In this document: positions 6,482 through 13,340 of the stretch, piece after piece
Layout of the letters: each line of letters starts with the position of its first letter
Numbering within the stretch: position 1 is the stretch's first letter
From: an uncultured Muribaculaceae bacterium
GTDB taxonomy: Bacteria; Bacteroidota; Bacteroidia; Bacteroidales; Muribaculaceae
Reading direction: 5' to 3'
Length of the DNA: 13,959 nucleotides
NCBI GenBank assembly: GCA_910586475.1
Contig: CAJUHM010000032.1
Span: forward strand, 15,952-29,910
Translations under genes and position numbers: made by a program
The notes under the pieces: model-generated
Databases searched by the model: none
Seen by the model: only the letters and a program-made list of their open reading frames with translations
Told to the model about the DNA's origin: nothing

Positions 6482-7792
6482 ATGACTAATACAGCACCCC
6501 TTCAAGGAATTAAAGTTGTTGACTTCACAGAAGTTCAGTCCGGACCTTCATGCACACAGATGCTCGCTTGGCTTGGAGCAGACGTCATCAAGATCGAACG
6601 TCCCGGCGTCGGCGACGCGACCCGCAAGGAACTCCAGTTCAACCCCGATCTCCCCTCCTACTATTTCCTTCAGCTCAACTCCGACAAAAAATCAATTTCT
6701 CTCGACGCAAAGACTCCCGACGGAAAAGAGATTCTGACAAAACTGATCAGCCAATGCGACATATTTGTCGAAAACCTCCATCCCGGAGCAATTGACAAAC
6801 TCGGCTTCGGCTGGGATGCGGTCCATAAACTCAACCCGAAATGCATCTACGGAACAATCAAAGGATTCCCGCTTTCCTCAAAATACAAGGACCTGAAAGC
6901 CTACGAACCTATCGCACAGGTGACGGCAGCCGCAGCTTCCACTACCGGATGGTACGACGGCGACAACAACGTCCCGACTCAGTCTGGCGCCGCACTCGGC
7001 GACTCGAATACCGGTATGCACCTTCTGATCGGCCTTCTCGCAGCCTTGCAGCAGCGATACCACACCGGCGAAGGGTGTTACGTCTATCAGTCAATGCACA
7101 ACGCATGCCTTAACCTCTGCCGAATCAAGACTCGCGACCAGCTGACTCTCGACAAGATCGGCTATCTGACACAGTTCCCTCAATATCCCGACGGCAAATT
7201 CGGCGACTGCGTCCCCCGCTCCGGAAACATCGAAGGCGGAGGCGTCTTAGGATGGACCTACAAATGCAAACCGGCTGGCGGATATGACTCCGAAGTCGAC
7301 GCCAACAACTACGTCTACGTAATTCTCCAGCGAGGCGAAAAAGACTTCGAGCTCTTCTGCAAGGCAACTGGCTTTGAAGACTGGCTGACAAATCCCGAAT
7401 TCAACACAGCCGACGCCCGAGACCGGCACAAACAGGAAATCTATCAGAGAATTGCGGCTTGGACAGCCGACAAGACAAAATTCGAAGTCACATCGATTCT
7501 CGGAAACGCCGGAGTCCCCGTCGGACCCGTCCTCTCGACAAAAGAAGTGATGTCCGACGAATCGCTCTACGACGGCAACACCCTCGTCAGAATCAACCAG
7601 GGAGGCGAGATCGGCGAATTCGTGACTGTCGGATGCCCGTTCACCATCTCCAACTTCACTCCGACCTACGGCCCATGCCCGGATCTCGGAGGCAACACCG
7701 AAGAGATTCTTTCCGGACTCGGCTACACCCCCGGACAGATCGCATCGTTTGCCGCCAACGGAACAACTGCCCCGGCCCCGCAACCCAAATAA
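6482..7792 (+). CDS. frc: Formyl-CoA:oxalate CoA-transferase
   Basis: Class III (CaiB/BaiF) CoA-transferase. It moves CoA from formyl-CoA to oxalate, giving oxalyl-CoA and formate, the first step of oxalate breakdown. The 436-residue protein follows Frc of Oxalobacter and E. coli YfdW closely. It has DFTEVQSGPSCTQM (14-27, with the active-site glutamine), LGADVIKIERPGVGD (31-45) and GAALGDSNTGMHLLIGLLAAL (169-189). In that last motif Asp174 aligns with the catalytic aspartate that forms the acyl anhydride. PRSGNIEGGGVLGW near 240-253 is the glycine loop that covers the active site. The usual GGGGQP of that loop is altered to EGGGVL, and a few extra residues (PAGGYDSE) follow. The C-terminus is rich in Ala and Pro. 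It is the first gene of the frc-oxc-carrier operon. Acetyl-CoA:oxalate transferase (YfdE-like) is the main alternative, but the adjoining oxc favours Frc. Confidence 0.93.
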   Translation: MTNTAPLQGIKVVDFTEVQSGPSCTQMLAWLGADVIKIERPGVGDATRKELQFNPDLPSYYFLQLNSDKKSISLDAKTPDGKEILTKLISQCDIFVENLHPGAIDKLGFGWDAVHKLNPKCIYGTIKGFPLSSKYKDLKAYEPIAQVTAAAASTTGWYDGDNNVPTQSGAALGDSNTGMHLLIGLLAALQQRYHTGEGCYVYQSMHNACLNLCRIKTRDQLTLDKIGYLTQFPQYPDGKFGDCVPRSGNIEGGGVLGWTYKCKPAGGYDSEVDANNYVYVILQRGEKDFELFCKATGFEDWLTNPEFNTADARDRHKQEIYQRIAAWTADKTKFEVTSILGNAGVPVGPVLSTKEVMSDESLYDGNTLVRINQGGEIGEFVTVGCPFTISNFTPTYGPCPDLGGNTEEILSGLGYTPGQIASFAANGTTAPAPQPK

Positions 7793-7811
7793 ACACCGTC
7801 AATAATTTAAC

Positions 7812-7863
7812 GGAGATGATCTGTGGAACGCCCACCGGCTCATCCTCAGATCATCTCCTTTTT
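7812..7863 (+). terminator. Intrinsic-terminator-like hairpin between frc and oxc
   Basis: GGAGATGATCTG (7812-7823) and CAGATCATCTCC (7847-7858) are perfect 12-nt inverted copies with a 23-nt loop, followed directly by TTTTT. It lies 19 nt after the frc stop and 45 nt before the oxc start at 7904. It is either a partial terminator tuning oxc and the carrier relative to frc, or a 3'-end stabilising or processing structure. No clear promoter is seen between it and oxc, so some read-through is expected. An alternative inner pairing (GATGA with TCATC from the loop) is possible. Confidence 0.75.
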
Positions 7864-7903
7864 CCCATTACCGTCAATCTCCACTATTCAATCTGTAACC
7901 ACT

Positions 7904-9652
7904 ATGTCTACCACCAACAATAATCCAGTTCAGCAGCCGTCATCCGCCCCGAAATTTCCCGAACAGGTAACCGGCATGTACATTCTTGCCGAATCGCTTC
8001 GCCGGCTCGGCCTAATGGATGTCTACGGCCTTGTGGGCATCCCCGTCACCGAAGTGGCCTATGCAATGCAGAAAATCGGCATGAACTACTACGGTTTCCG
8101 TTTTGAACAGCAGGCCGGAATGGCTGCCGCGACACACGGTTTTCTGACCGGCAAACCGGGTGTTCTCCTGACTGTTTCCTCTCTTGGTTTCATGAACGGA
8201 CTGACTGCGACCGCCAACGCGACTGTCAACTGCTACCCGATGATACAGATCTCCGGAGCCTCCGATCCGACAATGGTCGACATGAACGTCGGAACCTACG
8301 AACAGCTCGATCAGCTCAACACTGCCCGTCCGCTCGTCAAGGCGGCCTTCCGGTGCTCATATGCCAAAGACATCCCCTCTGCCGTCGCAAGAGCCTACCG
8401 CGCTGCCGTCAGCGGACGCCCCGGAGGTGTCTACATCGACATGACCACACCAGCTCTCGGAGAAGTCATGGACGCTTCCGAAGCAGAGAAACTCTACTAT
8501 GAACCCGTCGACATCGCCGCTCCGGTCGCCCCGACACCGACAGCCGTCAACCGAGCCGTCGAAATGCTTCTGGCGGCTCAACGCCCGGCCATCCTTCTCG
8601 GAAAAGGAGCCGCATATGCCCGCATCGACGACCGGATAAAGGAACTTGTCGAAACCTACCGCATCCCCTACCTCTCGATGTCGATGGCAAAAGGACTTCT
8701 CCCCGACAACGCTGAGCTCAGCGCATTAAGCTGCCGGTCGACAATCATGGAAAAAGCCGACGTCGTCATGGTCATCGGCGCGCGTATCAACTGGATGCTG
8801 TCGTTCGGACGCGGAAAATGGAATCCGGCGATGAAATTCATTCAGCTCGACATCGAACCGACCGAAATCGACCGGAACGTTCCCATTGCCGCTCCCGTTA
8901 TCGGCGACTTGAACGAATCCCTTGCCATGATCCTCGATGCGATGAAAGGCCGCACAATGTCGGCCGATCCCCAATGGGTCGCTTCCCTTCAGGCTGAATC
9001 GAAAGCGAAAAATGTGAAATTCCAGACCCGGCTTAAAGAAGCGGCATCTGCAAACCCCATGAACCACTGGAGCGCACTCTCGGCTATCAAACCGATTCTT
9101 GAATCGAACCCCGACATCATTCTGATCAACGAAGGCGCCAACACCCTCGACGACACACGCGATTCCGTCGACATGTCGCTCCCTCGCCACCGTGTTGATT
9201 GTGCGACATGGGCCATCATGGGAATGGGAATGGGCTCTGCCATCGGGGCGGCTGTCTCGACCGGAAAACAGGTTGTGGCAATCGAAGGCGACTCAGCCTT
9301 CGGCTTCTCCGGAATGGACTTCGCCACGATCTGCCGCTACAGACTCCCCGTAACCGTTGTCGTCTTCAACAACGGAGGAATCTACAACGGCGTCGGAGTC
9401 AACCCATCGGGTGGTCAGGCGCCTGCCCCAACAACACTCGACATCAACGCCAGCTACAATCTCATAGGCGAAGCCTTCGGTGCGGAAAACTACCGCGTCG
9501 ACAACATTGCCGACCTCACAAAAGCTCTCGAAACGGCTATCGCATCCCGACAACCCTGCCTGATCGACGTGCAGCTCAGCGCCGACTCCGGAAAAGAATC
9601 CGGCCATATCGGCTACCTCAACCCGACTCCACTGATCGACTACACCGTCTGA
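7904..9652 (+). CDS. oxc: Oxalyl-CoA decarboxylase (thiamine diphosphate enzyme)
   Basis: Decarboxylates oxalyl-CoA to formyl-CoA and CO2 in the cytoplasm; formyl-CoA returns to Frc. The 582 residues show the three-domain ThDP layout. The N-terminal pyrimidine-binding domain has GFRFEQQAGMAAATHGFLTG (Glu68 is the ThDP-activating glutamate). The central domain includes LLGKGAAYA (231-239) and IGARINWMLSFG (291-302). The C-terminal ThDP motif starts GDSAFGFSG (462-470) and ends NNGGIYNG (489-496). The ESGHIGYLNP tail (565-574) matches the CoA-substrate-binding end of known oxalyl-CoA decarboxylases, and SGRPGGVYIDM (170-180) is also typical. I start at 7904, giving MSTTNNN. A longer reading frame from 7823 would begin inside the terminator-like hairpin and adds 27 residues unlike the family. 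Acetolactate synthase is excluded by the tail and by the frc partner. Confidence 0.95.
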   Translation: MSTTNNNPVQQPSSAPKFPEQVTGMYILAESLRRLGLMDVYGLVGIPVTEVAYAMQKIGMNYYGFRFEQQAGMAAATHGFLTGKPGVLLTVSSLGFMNGLTATANATVNCYPMIQISGASDPTMVDMNVGTYEQLDQLNTARPLVKAAFRCSYAKDIPSAVARAYRAAVSGRPGGVYIDMTTPALGEVMDASEAEKLYYEPVDIAAPVAPTPTAVNRAVEMLLAAQRPAILLGKGAAYARIDDRIKELVETYRIPYLSMSMAKGLLPDNAELSALSCRSTIMEKADVVMVIGARINWMLSFGRGKWNPAMKFIQLDIEPTEIDRNVPIAAPVIGDLNESLAMILDAMKGRTMSADPQWVASLQAESKAKNVKFQTRLKEAASANPMNHWSALSAIKPILESNPDIILINEGANTLDDTRDSVDMSLPRHRVDCATWAIMGMGMGSAIGAAVSTGKQVVAIEGDSAFGFSGMDFATICRYRLPVTVVVFNNGGIYNGVGVNPSGGQAPAPTTLDINASYNLIGEAFGAENYRVDNIADLTKALETAIASRQPCLIDVQLSADSGKESGHIGYLNPTPLIDYTV

Positions 9653-9715
9653 ACTCGACTCAGCGTCGGAAACAACAAATAACATCCCCTTTCACCAACT
9701 AAACAATTATTCACT

Positions 9716-10696
9716 ATGGGTCTAAGTCATGTCATACTCTATGCCATCGTCCCGATTATCGTTGTGATGCTTGCCGGCTTCATCTCCGGCAAGAAAGGCG
9801 TGTTCAACGGCGATGACTCCAAAAAATTCAACAAGGTCGTGCTCGACTTCGCGTTGCCCGCAGCCCTGTTCGTGTCAATAGTCCAGTCAACCCGTGAGGA
9901 ACTCGCCCGCGATGCGAAGCTGACACTGGTCTCAACCATCGGCATCATGGCCTGTTTCATGCTGGTCTATTTCATTTTCAAATACTGTTTCAGGAAAAAC
10001 ACCGGCGCCGACGCTGCTGTTTCCGCTCTGATCAGCGGCTCGCCGACAATCGGATTCCTCGGATTTGCAGTTCTTGAACCGATCTTCGGGACAAGCCCTA
10101 CCGTAGCTCTCGTCGTAGCGATCGTTGGAATCGTGGTCAATGCTATCGGAATTCCGGTCGGACTCTCGCTGATGAACGCTTCGCTTGAAAAACAGAATCC
10201 CGGTGCGACAAAAAAAGAAAGCGCTTGGAAACCGGTGCTGCACGCACTCGCCCAGCCCGTTGCATGGGCCCCGATTCTGGCCGTCGTCTGGGTGCTCGTC
10301 GGCATTCCCTGGCCGAAAGAACTCAGCCCTTCGTTCAACCTGATTGCAAAAGCCAATGCCTCAATGGCCGTATTCTCTGCCGGCATCACTCTCTCCTCTG
10401 TGAAATTCGCCGTCAACTGGCAGGCCGTACTCGGCTCGATCCTGAAAATGATCGTCATGCCTGCTGTGGTGCTCATCCTCGGACTACTCTTTAAGATGGA
10501 TCCCCTCAACCTCAAGATGCTGGTTGTGGCAAGCGCACTTCCTCCGGCATTCTCCGGAATCATCATCGCCGACGAATACAACACCTATGTCGCCACCGGA
10601 ACATCCTCACTGACCCTGAGCATCATCCTCTTTGTCGGATTCTGTCCGCTCTGGATCTGGCTGACCGACGTCGCCCTGCACACCTTCGCCTGCTGA
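9716..10696 (+). CDS. AEC-family (auxin efflux carrier-like) transporter, probable oxalate/formate carrier
   Basis: An inner-membrane secondary carrier of 326 residues with about ten membrane segments in two halves of five. A more polar central region (about 153-172, EKQNPGATKKESAWK) joins them. Typical family features are PIIVVMLAGFISGKKGVF (13-30), the first-half motif ISGSPTIGFLGFAVLEPIFG (106-125), and the C-terminal segment SALPPAFSGIIIADEYNTY (273-291). It lies 63 nt after oxc with only a short gap and ends in a strong terminator, so it belongs to the oxalate operon. E. coli YfdV, beside yfdW and yfdU, is from the same family. I infer oxalate uptake, perhaps in exchange for formate, in place of the MFS protein OxlT of Oxalobacter. 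The sequence alone shows only the family; substrate and coupling ion are unproven. Confidence 0.88.
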   Translation: MGLSHVILYAIVPIIVVMLAGFISGKKGVFNGDDSKKFNKVVLDFALPAALFVSIVQSTREELARDAKLTLVSTIGIMACFMLVYFIFKYCFRKNTGADAAVSALISGSPTIGFLGFAVLEPIFGTSPTVALVVAIVGIVVNAIGIPVGLSLMNASLEKQNPGATKKESAWKPVLHALAQPVAWAPILAVVWVLVGIPWPKELSPSFNLIAKANASMAVFSAGITLSSVKFAVNWQAVLGSILKMIVMPAVVLILGLLFKMDPLNLKMLVVASALPPAFSGIIIADEYNTYVATGTSSLTLSIILFVGFCPLWIWLTDVALHTFAC

Positions 10697-10756
10697 GAAA
10701 AACGGTTTTCAAGAAATTGTTTGAACTTAAGCCGTTATGTTGATTTAATCACCCCC

Positions 10757-10801
10757 CTCCTGCTCTCCGATCCTAAATCAGCCGGAGAGCAGGAGCTTTT
10801 T
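10757..10801 (+). terminator. Strong intrinsic terminator of the oxalate operon
   Basis: CTCCTGCTCTCCG (10757-10769) and CGGAGAGCAGGAG (10783-10795) form a perfect 13-bp stem with a 13-nt loop, followed by C and TTTTT. It lies 60 nt after the carrier stop codon. A weaker paired region (AACGG with CCGTT, 10701-10736, with an inner TTCAA/TTGAA pair) precedes it. Confidence 0.92.
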
Positions 10802-10843
10802 CAATCCGACACCTCAATCCGGCCGCATCCCGATAAAAATTCG

Positions 10844-10851
10844 TAACTTTA
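10844..10851 (+). promoter_or_regulatory. Probable promoter -7 box for the alpha/beta hydrolase gene
   Basis: TAACTTTA differs from the Bacteroidota TAnnTTTG box only at its last base and lies 31 nt before the start codon, just after the operon terminator. No TTG occurs at the expected -33 spacing, so the promoter is probably weak or needs help. Confidence 0.45.
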
Positions 10852-10882
10852 CAACTCCTCCATATAACCATACACCCAAGTC

Positions 10883-11854
10883 ATGACACACCATAACAGA
10901 CTCTCGACCGGCCAATGGATGCCAGACGACGAAATGGGCCACGGATTCGACATGATGATCTTCGATCAGGGAACGGACTACTCCGGCCCCGTCAGATGCT
11001 CAGTCATCCGCAGACTCTCATCAACGCCCTCGAAAAAAGGAAGCCTCTACATCCACGGATTCTCCGACTATTTTTTCCAGAAAGAGATGGCCGAACAGTT
11101 CGCACGCCACGGCTACAACTTCTACGCTGTCGACCTCCGCAAATACGGACGAAGCCTCTTGCCGGGACAGCGGCCCTTCGAAGTCCGGGACCTGCGCGAA
11201 TACTTCGACGACATCCAGGTCGGACTCGCCACAATGGAACGCGACGGAATCGAACAGATAATCCTTATGGGACATTCAACCGGCGGACTGACATCAGCCC
11301 TCTACATGCAGACCGACCCAGACCGACGGATCAAAGGGCTCATCCTCAACAGCCCGTTTCTCGCATGGAACATCCCCGGAATAAAAGGCGTCGTCGGAAT
11401 CCCCGCGCTGCGCTCGCTCGGCCGACTAATCCCATCTATAACCGTCAGAAACAGCCCCGACGAAAGCTACGCCCATTCCCTATCCGCTGACCACGGCGGA
11501 GAATGGTTCTATCGAAAGGACTGGAAACCCGACCGCCTCCCGGACGTGGACACCGCATGGATCAGAGCGATCGACATAGCGCAGAAAGCCCTGCGCCGCG
11601 GAAAGATAACCGTCCCCGTCCTGATCCTCCACTCCGACAAATCAGCCTATCCCGGAGATTCGCCCGAAGACTTCGCAAAATCCGACGGCGTCCTGAATGC
11701 CAAAGCGATCTCGAAAGCTGGAAAAAAGATCGGCCACGACGTGACAGACGTGACTGTCCGCGACGCCCTCCACGACATCGTCCTCTCGCGTCCCGACGTA
11801 CGCGCCGCCGCATTCAAAGCGATCTTCGACTGGCTGGAAGCCAGAAACTTATAG
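10883..11854 (+). CDS. Alpha/beta hydrolase, serine aminopeptidase S33 / monoglyceride-lipase-like
   Basis: A cytoplasmic serine hydrolase of 323 residues with no signal peptide. It shows the oxyanion segment LYIHGFSDYF (55-64), AVDLRKYGRS (82-91) and the nucleophile elbow GHSTGG (130-135) with Ser132. ILHSDKSAYPGD (248-259) has the likely acid Asp252, and DALHDIVLS (294-302) the likely catalytic His297. Segments 163-230 would form the cap domain. This order matches hydrolases annotated as lysophospholipase or monoacylglycerol lipase; the substrate cannot be told from sequence. It is flanked by a terminator on the left and a strong promoter on the right, so it is probably transcribed alone. 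It uses many Arg and Asp codons but nothing marks it as foreign. Confidence 0.88.
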   Translation: MTHHNRLSTGQWMPDDEMGHGFDMMIFDQGTDYSGPVRCSVIRRLSSTPSKKGSLYIHGFSDYFFQKEMAEQFARHGYNFYAVDLRKYGRSLLPGQRPFEVRDLREYFDDIQVGLATMERDGIEQIILMGHSTGGLTSALYMQTDPDRRIKGLILNSPFLAWNIPGIKGVVGIPALRSLGRLIPSITVRNSPDESYAHSLSADHGGEWFYRKDWKPDRLPDVDTAWIRAIDIAQKALRRGKITVPVLILHSDKSAYPGDSPEDFAKSDGVLNAKAISKAGKKIGHDVTDVTVRDALHDIVLSRPDVRAAAFKAIFDWLEARNL

Positions 11855-11938
11855 CCACACATCAGCAATCAGCCGAACCTCAACCCGCCCGACACTGAGA
11901 AAAGAATGCAACATATCCGGCAAAAAAACACCCTCGGA

Positions 11939-11970
11939 TTTGGCTATCGTGCGGAAAATCCGTAACTTTG
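11939..11970 (+). promoter_or_regulatory. Strong Bacteroidota-type promoter of the rplY-pth-S4 cluster
   Basis: TTTG (11939-11942), a 20-nt spacer, then TAACTTTG (11963-11970) form a full match to the Bacteroidota primary-sigma consensus. Transcription would start near 11977, giving a leader of about 107 nt before rplY. Confidence 0.85.
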
Positions 11971-11977
11971 CAGTCGC

Positions 11978-12083
11978 TTTTTAGCATCCCGCAACGTGTG
12001 ATGGGAAATTAAGCCTCTGTTCTATCACGACAGACTCTAAGAAGCTCTTAATTTTTAGTAACACATTTAATTCAATCTCAGTA
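11978..12083 (+). promoter_or_regulatory. Structured 5' leader of rplY, candidate ribosomal-protein leader
   Basis: The roughly 107-nt leader contains an outer pair ATTAAG (12008-12013) with CTTAAT (12047-12052). This encloses a perfect TCTGT/ACAGA hairpin (12016-12034, 9-nt loop), and the outer arm is followed by TTTTAG. The T-rich end would fit either an attenuator or a binding site for L25 itself, but the outer stem is AU-rich and weak. I do not match it to a named leader family. Confidence 0.4.
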
Positions 12084-12740
12084 ATGAAGACATTCCAGCT
12101 CAACGCCGAACCCCGTACTGACCTCGGCAAGAAAGCAGCAAAACAGCTCCGCGCCGAAGGTAAGATTCCCGTAGTCCTCAATGGCGGCGAAATCATCGAA
12201 CTCCCCTACAACGGAACTCTCCGCGCAGGCGAAAAGATCGTTGAAATCGGCAACGGCAAAGCACTCATCACAACTGACCTCATCGTAACAAACGAAGACG
12301 TCCGCAACCTCGTATACACTCCCGACATCTTCGCTATCGAGCTCAACCTCAACGGCGAAAAGCGCATGGCTGTCCTCAAAGACATCCAGTTCCACCCCGT
12401 AAAAGACACAATCCTCCACATGGACCTTCTCGAAGTAAACGACAAGAAACCCGTTGCTATCGAAGTTCCTGTTAAGCTCGAAGGCCACGCTGAAGGTGTG
12501 AAAGCCGGTGGTAAGCTCACTCTTTCTATGAAGAAACTCCGCGTGAAAGCTATCTACACTGAAGTTCCCGAACGTCTCGTCATCAACGTTGACCACCTCG
12601 GTCTCGGCAAGACTCTTCAGGTTGGAGAACTCGCTTTCGAAGGTCTCGAACTGATGAACGCCAAGAACGCTGTCGTTTGCGCTGTTCAGCTCACTCGTGC
12701 CGCTCGTGGTGCCGCAGCTGCAGCTGCCGCTGGTAAATAA
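12084..12740 (+). CDS. rplY: 50S ribosomal protein L25 / general stress protein Ctc
   Basis: Binds 5S rRNA in the large ribosomal subunit. The 218-residue protein is the long, two-domain Ctc/TL5 form. The N-terminal L25 domain (about 1-92) begins MKTFQLNAEPRTDLGKKAAKQLRAEGKIPVVL and has FHPVKDTILHMDLLEV following at 103-118. The C-terminal beta-rich domain (about 95-190) includes PVAIEVPVKLEGHAEGVKAGGKL and a tail region ending GLELMNAKNAVVCAV. The last 14 residues are alanine-rich, encoded by GCAGCT-type repeats that make a 14-bp palindrome near 12715-12728. The start is supported by family alignment and the promoter/leader layout. It is first in a cluster with pth and an S4-domain protein, and probably highly expressed. 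Confidence 0.97.
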   Translation: MKTFQLNAEPRTDLGKKAAKQLRAEGKIPVVLNGGEIIELPYNGTLRAGEKIVEIGNGKALITTDLIVTNEDVRNLVYTPDIFAIELNLNGEKRMAVLKDIQFHPVKDTILHMDLLEVNDKKPVAIEVPVKLEGHAEGVKAGGKLTLSMKKLRVKAIYTEVPERLVINVDHLGLGKTLQVGELAFEGLELMNAKNAVVCAVQLTRAARGAAAAAAAGK

Positions 12741-12760
12741 TAAATGCCTTAGATTTCTTT

Positions 12761-13324
12761 ATGAAATATCTAATTGTTGGGCTTGGGAACATTAGCGCAG
12801 AATACCAAGGCACCCGCCACAACATTGGTTTTACAGTATTGGATGCCCTTGCAGAGGCATCCAATACTGCTTTTTCAACCGAACGCTACGGTGACGTGGC
12901 TCGCATGCGCCTCAAAAACAAACAGCTCATACTGCTAAAACCGTCGACCTACATGAACCTGTCCGGAAACGCCGTGCGCTACTGGAAAGAGAAAGAAGGA
13001 ATCGACATAAGCCATATACTCGTAATAGTCGACGACCTCGCGCTTCCTTTCGGAGCGATACGCATAAAACCCTCCGGAAGCGACGCCGGCCACAACGGAC
13101 TGAAAAACATCGCACAGATGCTCGGAACAAACGCCTATCCCCGACTAAGATTCGGCATCGGAAACGATTTTCCCCGGGGATGTCAGATCGACTACGTTCT
13201 CGGACATTTCACACTCGACCAGCGGCAGCAATTGCCGACCCGGGTCGACATCGCTATCGACGCCATAAAGGAATTCTGCCTTGCTGGAATCCAGCGCGCG
13301 ATGAACTCATTCAACAATAAATAA
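12761..13324 (+). CDS. pth: Peptidyl-tRNA hydrolase
   Basis: Cleaves the ester bond of peptidyl-tRNA dropped from ribosomes, recycling tRNA; normally essential. The 187 residues align well with bacterial Pth. GLGN gives Asn10, TRHNIGF gives catalytic His20, KPSTYMNLSG (60-69) carries the tRNA-contacting Asn66, DDLALPFG has the His-partner Asp91, and GHNGLKNI (110-117) is also present. The numbering of Asn10 and His20 equals that of E. coli, confirming the start at 12761, 20 nt after rplY. The gene contains a terminator-like hairpin at 12834-12875 (see separate entry), over codons 25-39 that encode a helix conserved in the family. Downstream, the S4 gene follows after 16 nt, so all three genes probably share transcripts. 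Confidence 0.97.
   Translation: MKYLIVGLGNISAEYQGTRHNIGFTVLDALAEASNTAFSTERYGDVARMRLKNKQLILLKPSTYMNLSGNAVRYWKEKEGIDISHILVIVDDLALPFGAIRIKPSGSDAGHNGLKNIAQMLGTNAYPRLRFGIGNDFPRGCQIDYVLGHFTLDQRQQLPTRVDIAIDAIKEFCLAGIQRAMNSFNNK
12834..12875 (+). terminator. Terminator-like hairpin inside the pth coding region
   Basis: CAGTATTGGATGCC (12834-12847) and GGCATCCAATACTG (12856-12869) are perfect 14-nt inverted copies around an 8-nt loop, followed by C and TTTTT. The form, including the GCTTTTTCAA tail, matches the bona fide terminator at 10757-10801. It starts 73 nt into pth and 93 nt after the rplY stop. It may limit read-through from rplY into pth and be melted by ribosomes translating pth. Activity is inferred from shape only. 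Confidence 0.6.
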
Positions 13325-13340
13325 GCCCACGCACAAGACA

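Noticed and set aside
7823..7903. Longer oxc start at 7823 giving 27 extra residues
   Set aside because: That ATG overlaps the left arm of a terminator-like hairpin, and the extra residues do not resemble other oxalyl-CoA decarboxylases; the ATG at 7904 fits better.
8726..9190. Long antisense frames inside oxc (also in pth, frc and mmdA)
   Set aside because: They lie wholly inside well-supported genes on the other strand, have no family signature, and are expected from the codon pattern.
12715..12728. 14-bp palindrome GCAGCTGCAGCTGC near the end of rplY as a binding site
   Set aside because: It arises from alternating GCA and GCT alanine codons in a low-complexity tail; no further sign of a regulatory role.
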